Position numbers and translations under genes: made by a program. Positions 1 through 8,602 of a stretch of DNA of 64,000 nucleotides are shown piece by piece. The stretch spans positions 1,178,001-1,242,000 of the forward strand of contig NZ_CP109473.1 of the NCBI RefSeq assembly GCF_036227405.1, given 5' to 3'. Position 1 is the first letter of the stretch. Every line of letters starts with the position of its first letter. Below the pieces are notes generated by a model. It was not told the origin of the DNA. It did no database searches and saw only the letters and a list, made by a program, of their open reading frames with translations. The stretch is from Streptomyces sp. NBC_01460 (lineage in GTDB: Bacteria; Actinomycetota; Actinomycetes; Streptomycetales; Streptomycetaceae).

Positions 1-674
1 GGACCGGCCGCCTGCGCGATGCGCTGGGCGAGCGCGAGGACCTGCTCGTCCCCGGCCTTGACCCGGGCTTCGGCCGCCCGTCGCTGTTCGGCGAGCCGTT
101 CCTCGACGGCCGCGAAGCGACGGGTGTCGAAGAGCCTGCCGAGCAGCCTTCCGCGTGCCTCCGCGTCGGCGCGGAGGAACCGTGCGAAGTCGCCCTGCGG
201 CAGCAGCACCACCTGGCAGAACTGCTCCCGGCTCATCCCGAGGAGGCCGCCGATCTCCTCACCGATCTCCTGGTGGGACCGGCTGAGCGCCTTCCAGCCG
301 TGCTCGGGGTCGTGCTCGCGCAACCAGCTCTGCGCCTTCTCCGTCGTGAAGCCGCCGCCCCTCTTCTTGGGGCGGGGCTGCGCGGGCCGCCGGGTCACTT
401 CGAGGCGGCGCCCCCCGACGGTCAGCTCCAGCCGCACCTCGGTCGGCAAATCCACCGGGGCGTGGTCGCTGCGCAGCGAGGTGCCGGGGCTCTGCCGGGC
501 TCCGGGCACCGCTCCGTACAGGCCGTAGCAGACGGCGTCGAGGACGGACGTCTTGCCCGCACCGGTCGGGCCGTGCAGCAGGAAGATGCCGGCCGAGGAG
601 AGTGCGTCGAAATCGACCTCCTGGGTGGCACCGAAGGGTCCGAACGCGGTCAGGGTGAGGGTGTGCAGCCTCAA
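1..674 (-). CDS. sbcC: Exonuclease subunit SbcC, N-terminal part (cut by window edge)
   Basis: This is the ATPase subunit of the SbcCD (Rad50/Mre11-like) nuclease that opens DNA hairpins and processes double-strand ends. Only about 224 N-terminal residues are present. A Walker A motif (GPTGAGKTS) lies near residue 35, after the typical opening RLHTLTLTAFGPFG, and the start of the coiled-coil region follows (ALAQRI near the edge). The reading frame opens at a TTG that overlaps the TGA stop of sbcD, and no other start codon lies upstream in frame, so translation is probably coupled to sbcD. The rest of the gene lies outside the window. Confidence 0.93.
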   Translation of the reverse strand, partial: MRLHTLTLTAFGPFGATQEVDFDALSSAGIFLLHGPTGAGKTSVLDAVCYGLYGAVPGARQSPGTSLRSDHAPVDLPTEVRLELTVGGRRLEVTRRPAQPRPKKRGGGFTTEKAQSWLREHDPEHGWKALSRSHQEIGEEIGGLLGMSREQFCQVVLLPQGDFARFLRADAEARGRLLGRLFDTRRFAAVEERLAEQRRAAEARVKAGDEQVLALAQRIAQAAG

Positions 675-1837
675 CGGGACACCTCGTCGATCGCGTCGCC
701 GACCCGTACGTCGTCGAAGGCGGCGCGCAGCACCTTCCGCTCCTGTGCGCTGGGGCCGCTTCCGCCGCGCACATGGGCCACGAAGTCCTCCGCCACCTGC
801 TGGTCGTCACGCCCCTTGAGCCGCTGGGCGTACGACGCGAGGGGGTCCTGCGGAGCACGCTCGGGCTCGAAGACCAGGCTGAGGGTGTGCGGGAACCGTT
901 CGAGCAGGCGGGCCATCGGCTCCTCCGGGCGCGCGGGGTCGGTGAGGGTGGCTTCCACCCAGGACCCGCGGTGCCGTTCGAGGGCCGGGTCGTCGAGCAG
1001 TGCGTCGAGGCGTCCCCGGAGCCGGGCGAGCGGGCGCGGGGCGGGGCAGTCGACGCGCTCGGCGCCGAGGGCTCCGTCGGGGCCGAGGTCGATCAGCCAC
1101 ATCGTCTTGCGGTGGGCGTGCTCCGAGAACGAGTACGCGAGCGGCGAGCCCGAATAGCGGACGCGTTCCGTGACCGTCTGGCAGCCGTGGAGATGGCCGA
1201 GGGCCACGTAGTCGACGCCGTCGAAGACTCCCGCGGGGACGGCCGCGACACCGCCGACGGTGATGTCGCGTTCGCTGTCGCTGGGTTCGCCGCCCGCCAC
1301 GAAGGCGTGGGCGAGGACAACGGAGCGTGTGCCGTCCTGCCGGGTGGCGAGATCGGCCCGTACCCGGTCCATGGCCGCCGTGAGGACCGCTTCGTGCCCG
1401 GCCTTCGACGCGCCCAGGCTGTCGCGGACGAGGGCGGGTTCCAGGTAGGGCAGGCCGTAGAACGCCACGTCGCCGCCCGCGTCGTGCAGCACGACCGGGG
1501 TGGCGCAGTCGTCCGGATCGGTCCGGAGGTGGATGCCCGCCCGCGCGATCAGTCCCGCGCCGACGCCGAGCCTGCGGGCGGAGTCGTGGTTCCCGGAGAT
1601 CATGACGGTCGGCACACCGGCGTCGGCCAGCCGGTGGAGCGCGTCGTCGAACAGCTGGACGGCGGAGAGCGGTGGTACGGCCCGGTCGTAGACGTCGCCC
1701 GCCACGACGACCACGTCGGCCTCGTGTTCCCGCACGGTCCGCACCAGGTGGTCGAGGAACGCGGCCTGGGCGTCGAGCATCGGGACGCGGTGGAACGACC
1801 GCCCCAGGTGCCAGTCCGAGGTGTGCAGGATCCTCAC
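671..1837 (-). CDS. sbcD: Exonuclease subunit SbcD
   Basis: Metallophosphoesterase subunit of the SbcCD nuclease, 388 residues. The N-terminus carries the metal-binding series of the Mre11/SbcD family: HTSDWHLGR (residues about 5-13), VVAGDVYDR, and GNHDS with the catalytic histidine; GHLHG follows further on. The GTG at 1837 is chosen because VRILHTSDWHLG matches the usual N-terminus, although the frame stays open 23 codons upstream. It is the first gene of a two-gene operon with sbcC, with overlapping stop and start codons. Confidence 0.95.
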   Translation of the reverse strand: MRILHTSDWHLGRSFHRVPMLDAQAAFLDHLVRTVREHEADVVVVAGDVYDRAVPPLSAVQLFDDALHRLADAGVPTVMISGNHDSARRLGVGAGLIARAGIHLRTDPDDCATPVVLHDAGGDVAFYGLPYLEPALVRDSLGASKAGHEAVLTAAMDRVRADLATRQDGTRSVVLAHAFVAGGEPSDSERDITVGGVAAVPAGVFDGVDYVALGHLHGCQTVTERVRYSGSPLAYSFSEHAHRKTMWLIDLGPDGALGAERVDCPAPRPLARLRGRLDALLDDPALERHRGSWVEATLTDPARPEEPMARLLERFPHTLSLVFEPERAPQDPLASYAQRLKGRDDQQVAEDFVAHVRGGSGPSAQERKVLRAAFDDVRVGDAIDEVSR

Positions 1838-1969
1838 GACATCACTCCGACAGTTCCGGTCTGCATGGTCCACTTCCTCCGCCCCGGGACCGAACCGGTC
1901 CACCACCCCACCCGCCCCGGTTTTCCCCGGCAGGCCCGACCACGCTAGTGCCGCGCGGCCCCGGACCCC

Positions 1970-2605
1970 TCATCCGGCCCCGACGTCCCCGTACGCCTCG
2001 CCACCCAGTTCGAGCGTCGCGGAGCCCGCCGTGGCATCGGCCAGCCAGGCCCTGAAGCCCTCGACCTCGGCGTCCGGCAGCCCGATCGCGATGGTCACCG
2101 ACTCCGCGTAGGTCACGTCGTGGACGGCGGTCCCGGTGGCGCGCAGATCGTTCTCCAGCTTGCCCGCCCGCTGGTGGTCCACGGTGACCGTGGCGAGCCG
2201 GAACCGCCGGCGGGTGGTCGTACCCAGGGCGTCCAGCGCCTCACCGACCGCTCCTCCGTACGCCCGGATCAGCCCGCCCGCGCCGAGCTTGACCCCGCCG
2301 AAGTAGCGCGTGACGACGGCGACGGCGTACCGCACCTCCCGGCGCATGAGCATCTGCAGCATGGGGACGCCGGCCGTCCCGCCCGGCTCCCCGTCGTCGC
2401 TCGCCTTCTGCACCGAGGCGTCGGCGCCGATGACGTAGGCGAAGCAGTTGTGGTTGGCGGTGGGGTGCTCCTTGCGGACGCGCGCGACGAAGTCCTGCGC
2501 CTCCTGCTCGGTGGCGGCGGGGGCGAGCGCGCAGAGGAAGCGCGATCGGCTGACCTCGGTCTCGTGCACGCCCGCGCCGGCGACTGTCCGGTACTGCTCC
2601 TGCAT
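1970..2605 (-). CDS. YigZ/IMPACT family protein
   Basis: A 211-residue protein of the YigZ (UPF0029/IMPACT) family, thought to bind nucleic acid or ribosome-associated partners; the biochemical role in bacteria is unclear. Family signatures are visible: EVSRSRFLC near the N-terminus, HNCFAYVIG, KASDDGEPGGTAGVPML, and VTRYFGGVKLGAGGLIRAYG. The C-terminal half is the smaller DUF1949-type domain. The length is normal for the family. It is transcribed on the same strand as sbcDC but 130 bases away, so co-transcription is uncertain. Confidence 0.9.
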   Translation of the reverse strand: MQEQYRTVAGAGVHETEVSRSRFLCALAPAATEQEAQDFVARVRKEHPTANHNCFAYVIGADASVQKASDDGEPGGTAGVPMLQMLMRREVRYAVAVVTRYFGGVKLGAGGLIRAYGGAVGEALDALGTTTRRRFRLATVTVDHQRAGKLENDLRATGTAVHDVTYAESVTIAIGLPDAEVEGFRAWLADATAGSATLELGGEAYGDVGAG

Positions 2606-2687
2606 CGGTCCAGCTTATGTGCCGGTACGACCGGCGCATTCACCCTCCCGTGGGGAATGGCCCGCCGGGGCCGTCCGTTGTCAGGGC

Positions 2688-3104
2688 ATGTACGCAGACG
2701 ATGAGACGGTGCGCGGGATCCTTCAGGACACGGGTGACACCTGGGCGGTGGTCGGCCTGTCGAACAACCGGTCCCGCGCGGCCTACGGGGTCGCGGAGGT
2801 CCTCAAGCGCTTCGGCAAGCGAGTGGTGCCCGTCCACCCCAAGGCCGAGCAGGTCCACGGCGAACAGGGGTACGCCTCGCTGGCGGACATACCCTTCCCC
2901 GTCGACGTGGTGGATGTCTTCGTCAACAGCGACCTGGCGGGCGCTGTCGCCGACGAAGCGGTGGCGGCCGGCGCGAAGGCGGTCTGGTTCCAGCTCGGGG
3001 TGGTCGACGAGGCGGCGTACGAGCGTACGCGCGCGGCGGGCCTCTCCATGGTGATGGACCGCTGCCCGGCGATCGAGATCCCCCGCCTGGATCCCCGCCG
3101 CTGA
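2688..3104 (+). CDS. CoA-binding (Rossmann-fold) protein
   Basis: A 138-residue single-domain protein of the CoA_binding family (YccU-like), related to the nucleotide-binding domain of succinyl-CoA synthetase. The glycine-poor Rossmann start WAVVGLSNNRSRAAYGVAEV (residues about 20-39), VVPVHPKAEQVHGEQGYASL, and the late motif AVWFQLGVVDEAAYE are typical. The ATG at 2688 gives the standard family length; the frame opens further upstream, but that extension is unlike the family. The exact substrate is unknown. Confidence 0.88.
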   Translation: MYADDETVRGILQDTGDTWAVVGLSNNRSRAAYGVAEVLKRFGKRVVPVHPKAEQVHGEQGYASLADIPFPVDVVDVFVNSDLAGAVADEAVAAGAKAVWFQLGVVDEAAYERTRAAGLSMVMDRCPAIEIPRLDPRR

Positions 3105-3189
3105 GTTCTGCCGACGGCCGCTGCCCGCGCGGTGCGCCGCCGTGCGGGCGTGGTGTCGCGGAGGGCCCTCGGCGGGGAGAATGTGTGCT

Positions 3190-3987
3190 GTGACACACCC
3201 TCTCCTCCTCGGCGGTGAACGCGCCGCCACCCAGCTCTGCGAGCTCGGCGTGCGCCGGGGTGGCGTCCTGCTGGTGCACGCGTCCATGCGCGCCACGGGG
3301 GCCTCCACCTGGTGCATGACGGAGGCCCTGCGCCGTGCACTGGGCCCGGAGGGGACCGTCGTCGTCCCCGCCTTCACCCCGGAGAATTCGGACACCTCGC
3401 GCTCCTACCTGGAGCGGGTCCGGGGGCTCAGCGAGAAGGCCCGTGCGGCGATGCGGGCGGCGATGCCCGCCTTCGACCCGGTGACGTCCCCCGCCCCAGG
3501 GATGGGAGCGCTCGCAGAGACCGTGCGGCAGGCTCCGGGAGCGATACGCAGCGGCCACCCGCAGACCTCGTTCGCCGCGCTGGGCCCGGCGGCCGGGAAG
3601 CTGCTCACCGGCCACCGCCGGGACTGCCATCTGGGCGAGGACTCCCCTCTGGCCCGCCTCTACGAGGCCGATGCGCAGGTCCTCCAGCTGGGCACGGGCT
3701 TCGACAGCTGCACCGCTTTCCACCTGGCGGAGTACCGCCGCCCCTCCCCGCCCCGCCGCCTCTACCGCTGCGTGGTGGCGTCGGAGGACGGACCCCGCTG
3801 GTGGGAGTACGAGGACATCGCCCTCGACGACAGTGACTTCGGCGCTCTGGGGGACGACTTCGCCCGTGCACGGAGCCGGGAGGTCCGCACCGGCCACGTG
3901 GGGTCGGCACCGAGTCGTCTCTTCCCCCTCCGCGCGGCTGTGGACTTCGCCGGGGGATGGCTGAGGGCCCACAGGACCGAGGGCTGA
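3190..3987 (+). CDS. AAC(3)-family aminoglycoside N-acetyltransferase-like protein
   Basis: Member of the antibiotic N-acetyltransferase family that moves acetyl from acetyl-CoA to an amine, 265 residues. Visible signatures are LLVHASMRATG near the N-terminus, GTVVVPAFTPENSD, SGHPQTSFAALGPAA and HLGEDSPLARLYE, the last two holding the family's conserved His/Asp/Glu residues. The GTG at 3190 is preferred to the ATG at 3181, because the GGGGAGA at 3174-3180 touches the ATG but is correctly spaced from the GTG. Chromosomal Streptomyces members often have no known resistance role, so activity on aminoglycosides is unproven. Confidence 0.85.
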   Translation: MTHPLLLGGERAATQLCELGVRRGGVLLVHASMRATGASTWCMTEALRRALGPEGTVVVPAFTPENSDTSRSYLERVRGLSEKARAAMRAAMPAFDPVTSPAPGMGALAETVRQAPGAIRSGHPQTSFAALGPAAGKLLTGHRRDCHLGEDSPLARLYEADAQVLQLGTGFDSCTAFHLAEYRRPSPPRRLYRCVVASEDGPRWWEYEDIALDDSDFGALGDDFARARSREVRTGHVGSAPSRLFPLRAAVDFAGGWLRAHRTEG

Positions 3988-4186
3988 CGGAGGCGGCCGT
4001 GTCGGCGACCTCGGGGTCGGTGTCGACGTGGACGATCGACTCGGCCGGGATTCCGCCCCACCCCGCTGTTACGGCCTCGGCGACGGAGGAGGGGAGGAGG
4101 TCCAGCGGTCGGCGGCGGGAGAGGCATCGTCGAAAGGACCCAGGGGTGCGCGCATACGGCTCACGCTGACAGCCGCCGTGAGCAGC

Positions 4187-4771
4187 TCACTTGCCCTCTC
4201 GGCGGACCGGCGGGATCGTCACCGCCATGGTCAGGGCCGCGGGCTCGGAGCCGTCGTTGCGGTAGCCGTGCGGCACGTGGGCCTCGAAGGTCGCGGAGGC
4301 GCCGGCCGGAACGATGTGGGTCTCACCGTCGACGACGAGGGTCAGTTCGCCCTCCGTGACGTGAAGCAGCTCCACCGTTCCTTCGGGGTGCGGGTCGGAG
4401 GCGCTGCCCTCGCCGGGCATCAGGTGCCAGGACCAGAGCTCGATCGGTCCCCTGGCCTCAGCGCCCACCAGCAGGGTGGTCGAGCTGCCGGCCTCCGTCG
4501 ACCACATGCGCACCGCCTGACTCGCGGGCACCAGACGCACCTGGGTTCCCTGCTCGTAGTCGAGCAGCGTGGTGATGCTGACACCCAGGGCGTCGGCGAG
4601 TTTGACGGTGGTGCCGACACTCGGATTCGTCCGCGCCTGCTCGATCTGGATGATCATGCCCCGGCTGACCCCTGCTCGGGCCGCCAAGGCGTCCAGGGTG
4701 AAGCCGCGCTCGCCCCGCCAGCGCTTGAGATTGCGGGCGAGCGACTGGGTCAGCTGATCGAGGTCAGACAC
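4187..4771 (-). CDS. XRE-family regulator with C-terminal cupin domain
   Basis: A 194-residue two-domain regulator. Residues about 12-66 form an XRE helix-turn-helix (FTLDALAARAGVSRGMI, then TNPSVGTTVKLADALGVS). The remainder is a small beta-barrel cupin (HPEGTVELLHVTEGELTLVV, HVPHGYRN) that in this class senses a small ligand. Translation starts at a GTG behind GGACGGA. It is divergent from an EamA transporter with only about 94 bases between the start codons, which suggests that it controls the transporter. The ligand cannot be read from the sequence. Confidence 0.9.
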   Translation of the reverse strand: MSDLDQLTQSLARNLKRWRGERGFTLDALAARAGVSRGMIIQIEQARTNPSVGTTVKLADALGVSITTLLDYEQGTQVRLVPASQAVRMWSTEAGSSTTLLVGAEARGPIELWSWHLMPGEGSASDPHPEGTVELLHVTEGELTLVVDGETHIVPAGASATFEAHVPHGYRNDGSEPAALTMAVTIPPVRREGK

Positions 4772-4777
4772 ATTCCG

Positions 4778-4791
4778 TCCAATATTCTGGA
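4778..4791. promoter_or_regulatory. Candidate operator between XRE-cupin regulator and EamA transporter
   Basis: A short dyad, TCCA-ATATTC-TGGA, lies in the divergent intergenic region next to the regulator start. The region is AT-richer than its surroundings. The dyad is short, so its role as the binding site of the XRE protein is only suggested by position. Confidence 0.35.
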
Positions 4792-4865
4792 TGACAGAGT
4801 CAAAAATACTGCACTACGGTGTGGTGCACCCACCCGACCACCGCACTGTACTGCGAGGCCCCCCG

Positions 4866-5732
4866 ATGACCGCACTGTTCGCCCTGGCCACGAGCCTGCT
4901 CTGGGGGCTGGCCGATTTCGGTGGCGGGCTACTCACCCGGCGCACGCCCGCCCTGACGGTCGTCGTCGTGTCGCAGGCCATCGCGGTCGTCGTCCTCGGG
5001 GTCGTGGTGATCGCGACCGGCGGCTGGAGCGAGGCCGGAAGCCTGCTCTGGTTCGCGGTCGCGGCGGGCGTCGTCGGGCCGGTCGCGATGCTCAGTTTCT
5101 ACAAGGCGCTGGCCCTGGGGCCGATGGGCGTGGTCTCCCCCCTCGGTTCCGTCGGAGTGGCGGTCCCCGTGGGAGTGGGCCTGCTCGTCGGTGAGCGGCC
5201 GGGCCTGCTGCAGTTCGCCGGGGTGGCCGTCGCCGTCGTTGGCATCGTCCTGGCCGGAGGCCCACAGCTGCGCGGTGCGCCGGTGCAGCGCCAGGCGATC
5301 GCCCTGACCCTGCTGGCCGCCTTCGGATTCGGGGCGGTGATGACCCTCATCGCGGAGGCCTCCACCACCGTGACCGGTCTCTTCCTCGCACTCTTCGTCC
5401 AGCGCGTCACGAACCTCGCGGTCGGCGGAACGGCCCTGTTCGTCTCCGTGCGGCGCGGCGGCCGGGCGCTGCCCGAGGAGGGCGGACTCGGGACCGTACG
5501 GGCCGCCCTGCCCGCTCTGGCCTTCGTCGGGCTCGCCGACGTCGCGGCCAACGGCACCTACTCGATCGCCGCCCAGCAGGGGCCGGTCACCGTGGCCGCC
5601 GTCCTGGCCTCGCTCTATCCGGTGGTGACCGCGCTGGCGGCGCGCGGTGTGCTGGGTGAGCGGCTGCGCGGACTCCAGGCGGCGGGCGCGGGCCTGGCCC
5701 TGATCGGAACGGTCCTGCTGGCGACGGGCTGA
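4866..5732 (+). CDS. EamA/DMT-family transporter
   Basis: A 288-residue inner-membrane exporter of the drug/metabolite transporter superfamily, with about ten hydrophobic segments in two EamA repeats. The first repeat begins ALATSLLWGLADFGGGLLTRR; the second ends VLASLYPVVTALAARGVLGER, which is typical of the family. The ATG at 4866 follows a GAGG and gives the normal length; an earlier in-frame start at 4791 would lie inside the regulator's promoter. The divergent XRE-cupin gene is probably its regulator. The substrate is unknown. Confidence 0.88.
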   Translation: MTALFALATSLLWGLADFGGGLLTRRTPALTVVVVSQAIAVVVLGVVVIATGGWSEAGSLLWFAVAAGVVGPVAMLSFYKALALGPMGVVSPLGSVGVAVPVGVGLLVGERPGLLQFAGVAVAVVGIVLAGGPQLRGAPVQRQAIALTLLAAFGFGAVMTLIAEASTTVTGLFLALFVQRVTNLAVGGTALFVSVRRGGRALPEEGGLGTVRAALPALAFVGLADVAANGTYSIAAQQGPVTVAAVLASLYPVVTALAARGVLGERLRGLQAAGAGLALIGTVLLATG

Positions 5733-5751
5733 AGCCCGGGACCGCCGGGCC

Positions 5752-6504
5752 TCAGGCCCTTTCGGCCGGGTCCTCCAGCAGCAGGGCGACCGCGGCCAGC
5801 TGCTCGGACGTCACCCCGTCCGGGATCGGCACCGGCGCGGGGGTGCGCAGCGGCGGCTGCCAGCCCTTCTCCGGATCCCAGCTGCGCACCACACGGGCCG
5901 GCGCCCCCGCCACGACCGCGTGGTCGGCGACCTCTCCTCGTACGACGGCTCCGGCGGCGACCACCACGTTCCGGCCGAGCCTGGCCCCCGGCAGGATCAC
6001 CGCTCCGGTACCGATCCAGCATCCGGGACCGATCACGACCGGCTCCATGCGCGGCCACTGCCGGCCGACCGGTTCGTCCGGGTCGTCGTAGCTGTGATTG
6101 GTCGAGGTGATGTACACGTACGGCCCGCAGTAGGTGTCCGAGCCGATCGAGACCGATGTGTCGGCGATGACATGGCTCCCCCGGCCCAGCACCACACCGT
6201 CGCCCAGGGTCAGGATGGGCTCGGACCCGAGGTCCAGATCGGGCATCAGGCCGGCGGTGAGCGTCACCTGCTCACCGATGATGCAGTGGTCGCCCAGCTC
6301 GATCCACGGCTCACCGAAGACCGTTCCCTGGGGGAAGGCGAGTCGTGTTCCCGCACCGATCCGGCCGAAGCGGAGCGGCCCGGGGTGCTGTGCGGTGACG
6401 GCTCCGGTCTCCTGCACCCAGGCCCAGACGCGGTGGACGGCGCGGGAGGTGACACCACGCCGCCGGCGGGTCAGGGAGGAGAGGAACGTACGGTTCGTCG
6501 GCAC
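5752..6504 (-). CDS. Left-handed beta-helix acyltransferase (hexapeptide repeats)
   Basis: A 250-residue acyltransferase of the LbH/CatB-like class. The central region (residues about 65-205) is built of hexapeptide repeats such as IELGDHCIIGEQVTL, LGDGVVLGRGSHVIAD, VSIGSDTYCGPYVYIT and VIGPGCWIGTGAVILPGA, and it ends with the usual AVVAGAPARVV. The histidine in TSTNHSYDD lies in a loop where this family keeps its catalytic base. The GTG at 6504 is chosen by comparison with family N-termini; the frame is open upstream. It is convergent with the EamA gene, and the acceptor is unknown. Confidence 0.85.
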   Translation of the reverse strand: MPTNRTFLSSLTRRRRGVTSRAVHRVWAWVQETGAVTAQHPGPLRFGRIGAGTRLAFPQGTVFGEPWIELGDHCIIGEQVTLTAGLMPDLDLGSEPILTLGDGVVLGRGSHVIADTSVSIGSDTYCGPYVYITSTNHSYDDPDEPVGRQWPRMEPVVIGPGCWIGTGAVILPGARLGRNVVVAAGAVVRGEVADHAVVAGAPARVVRSWDPEKGWQPPLRTPAPVPIPDGVTSEQLAAVALLLEDPAERA

Positions 6505-6652
6505 CCGCTCACGGTAGTCGGCCCTCCCGGAGCGGTCGGCGCTCCGGGCTGTGATGTTCACCCCACCCGTTCTGACGGCCGGGGGCGTCCATTACGGTTC
6601 GTGCGGAGCAGAGGGGTGCCGTGCGCACCACACCCCACCGGAGGAGCAGGCG

Positions 6653-7186
6653 ATGGCAGAGCAGGCGTTGGTCACCGGCATCGGCGGCAAGGAGCCGGAC
6701 ATCGATCCGGACGCCTTCCTCGCGCCGACCTCCGTCGTCATCGGCGAGGTGTCGATGGCCGCGGGCTCCAGTGTCTGGTACCAGGCCGTGCTGCGTGCCG
6801 ACTGCGGCCCGATCTCCCTGGGCCCCGACAGCAACATCCAGGACAACTGCAGCGTCCACACCGACCCCGGCTTCCCGCTGACGGTGGGCGCGAGGGTCTC
6901 GGTCGGCCACAACGCCGTGCTGCACGGCTGCGTCATCGAGGACGACGTCCTCGTGGGCATGGGCGCCACCGTGCTCAACGGCGCGCACATCGGTGCGGGT
7001 TCGCTGATCGCGGCGCAGGCGCTCGTACCCCAGGGGATGCGGGTGCCGCCGGGCTCCCTCGTCGCCGGCGTACCGGCCAAGGTCAAGCGGGAGCTGACCG
7101 CCGAGGAGCGCGAGGGCATCGCCTTCAACGCGGCGGGCTACGTCGAGCTGGCGAAGGCGCACCGCGCGGCGCACCAGGAGGGCTGA
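6653..7186 (+). CDS. Gamma-class carbonic anhydrase family protein
   Basis: A 177-residue left-handed beta-helix protein of the gamma carbonic anhydrase/YrdA type. Hexapeptide repeats run from VVIGEV to near the end. The zinc ligands typical of the family are visible as the histidines in NCSVHTD and VGHNAVLHGC, and the family motif YQAVLRADCGPI is present. The ATG at 6653 sits 6 bases behind GGAGGAG. It is divergent from the preceding acyltransferase. Enzymatic CO2 hydration is plausible but not proven for YrdA-type members. Confidence 0.9.
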   Translation: MAEQALVTGIGGKEPDIDPDAFLAPTSVVIGEVSMAAGSSVWYQAVLRADCGPISLGPDSNIQDNCSVHTDPGFPLTVGARVSVGHNAVLHGCVIEDDVLVGMGATVLNGAHIGAGSLIAAQALVPQGMRVPPGSLVAGVPAKVKRELTAEEREGIAFNAAGYVELAKAHRAAHQEG

Positions 7187-7266
7187 CCCCCGGGCCGTCC
7201 ATGGCGTGCGCGGTCCCGCGCGGCGGTGGCCGCACGGGGGGCCACGCGGCGGTGGCCGCGCGGGGG

Positions 7267-7929
7267 TCAGTCGGCTGCGGGGACCGCGTCCGGCTCGGGC
7301 GCCGGCACGGAGCTCTCGGCCTGCTCCGCGGCCTTCTTGGCCCGGTTCTTCAGAACCAGCATCGAGGTCACGCCGATCAGCACGGCGGCCAGCAGGCCCA
7401 GCCACGAGAAGCGCTTGAGCCACGCCTCGGCGACGACCCCCACGGTGTAGATGACGGCGGTGGTGCCGCCGGCCCAGACGATCCCGCCGAACACGTTGGC
7501 GATCAGGAACTTCCAGTACGGCATGCGCAGCACCCCGGCCAGGGGGCCCGCGAAGATGCGCAGCAGGGCGACGAAGCGGCCGAAGAAGACCGCCCACACG
7601 CCCCACTTCTCGAACGACCGCTCCGCCAGCGCGATCTGGGGCGCCCCGAAGTGCTTGGGGAACCTCCGGCCGAGCCAGGAGAGCAGCGGGCGCCCTCCTC
7701 TGCGGCCGATGGCGTAGCCGATCGAGTCGCCGATGATCGCACCGGCGGACGCGCAGGCGCCGAGCACCACGGGGTCGATGTCACCGTGCTGGGAGGCGAG
7801 GAGCGCCGAACTCACGAGGATGATCTCGCCCGGCAGCGGAATACCGAGGCTCTCGAGCCCGATGACGACCCCCACCAGGAGGTAAATGCTGACCGCGGGT
7901 ACGGTCTCGAGCCACTCCTGGACGTGCAA
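7267..7929 (-). CDS. DedA-family (VTT domain) membrane protein
   Basis: A 220-residue integral membrane protein of the DedA family. The signatures are ESLGIPLPGEIILVSSALLA in the first re-entrant region, GDSIGYAIGRRGG, and GRFVALLRIFAGPLAGVLRM with the conserved arginine. DedA proteins have been shown in other bacteria to act as undecaprenyl-phosphate flippases and to support proton-motive force. I choose the TTG at 7929 because GGGAGGGA lies 7 bases upstream; a start at 7980 would add an unlikely polar extension. The C-terminal tail is rich in Ala, Lys and Pro. Confidence 0.87.
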   Translation of the reverse strand: MHVQEWLETVPAVSIYLLVGVVIGLESLGIPLPGEIILVSSALLASQHGDIDPVVLGACASAGAIIGDSIGYAIGRRGGRPLLSWLGRRFPKHFGAPQIALAERSFEKWGVWAVFFGRFVALLRIFAGPLAGVLRMPYWKFLIANVFGGIVWAGGTTAVIYTVGVVAEAWLKRFSWLGLLAAVLIGVTSMLVLKNRAKKAAEQAESSVPAPEPDAVPAAD

Positions 7930-8055
7930 CGCCGGTCCCTCCCGTAAGAAATCTGCCGCCGCGCACCACGAGTGGTGCACGGCGGGCAGCCTACCGGGCC
8001 GGGTGGCCGGCGCGACCGGCGCGGCCCCGTCCGGGGCACGCGGGGCCGGAGGGGG

Positions 8056-8508
8056 TCAGCGGTTCGGACGCAGCGTCCAGACGACGGTCATCTCGCTGGT
8101 GACCGCTCCGTCCGCGCGGCGGATCTCGACGCCGACGGGGAATTCCGGGCGCTTGCCCTCGTCCAGTTCCGCGACGACCTCGGCTGCCGGGCGGCCCAGC
8201 ACCGCGGTCGCGGTGAGCTCGCCCATGGCCACCTTCTTGAAGGCCATCTCCGTGGTGACGGGCAGGGGGACGGCGCGGGCCATCTGGTCGCCGAACGCGG
8301 CGACGACGATCGCGCCGCTCGCCGACTCGGCCAGCGTGAACATCGCTCCGGCGTGGGGTCCGCCGAGGTGGTTGTGGTAGTCCGCCCGGTCCGGGAGCGA
8401 GAGGACGGCACGCTCCGCGGTCGTCTCCAGGTACGTGATGCCGAGGGTCCGGACCATCGGGACGCTCGCGGACAGGATGTCGCCGACTGTCATCTCTTCA
8501 GTGCTCAT
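8056..8508 (-). CDS. DUF4442/PaaI-type hotdog thioesterase-like protein
   Basis: A 150-residue single hotdog-fold protein. The motif RADYHNHLGGPHAGAMFTLA (residues about 41-60) contains the HxGxxHAGAMFTLAE signature of the DUF4442/PaaI thioesterase group, followed by VTTEMAFKKVAMGELTA. This group hydrolyses acyl-CoA thioesters, but the substrate here is not predictable. The ATG at 8508 gives the usual length. It is the only gene on this strand in its immediate area. Confidence 0.82.
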   Translation of the reverse strand: MSTEEMTVGDILSASVPMVRTLGITYLETTAERAVLSLPDRADYHNHLGGPHAGAMFTLAESASGAIVVAAFGDQMARAVPLPVTTEMAFKKVAMGELTATAVLGRPAAEVVAELDEGKRPEFPVGVEIRRADGAVTSEMTVVWTLRPNR

Positions 8509-8602
8509 GGCGGCGATGTTACTAGCGAGTAGCCGTCCTTGACCATCCCCTCACAGGGGCGGCCGTAGCAGCGGGCGCCCTGCCCCTCTATGGTTACTGG
8601 CC

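Noticed and set aside
3190..3987. Aminoglycoside resistance gene
   Set aside because: The family is right, but there is no antibiotic cluster and chromosomal homologues are widespread; resistance is not claimed.
7187..7266. Repeated GCGGTGGCCGC blocks after the carbonic anhydrase gene
   Set aside because: Short, low-complexity and with weak pairing; they may help termination but I cannot support a defined terminator.
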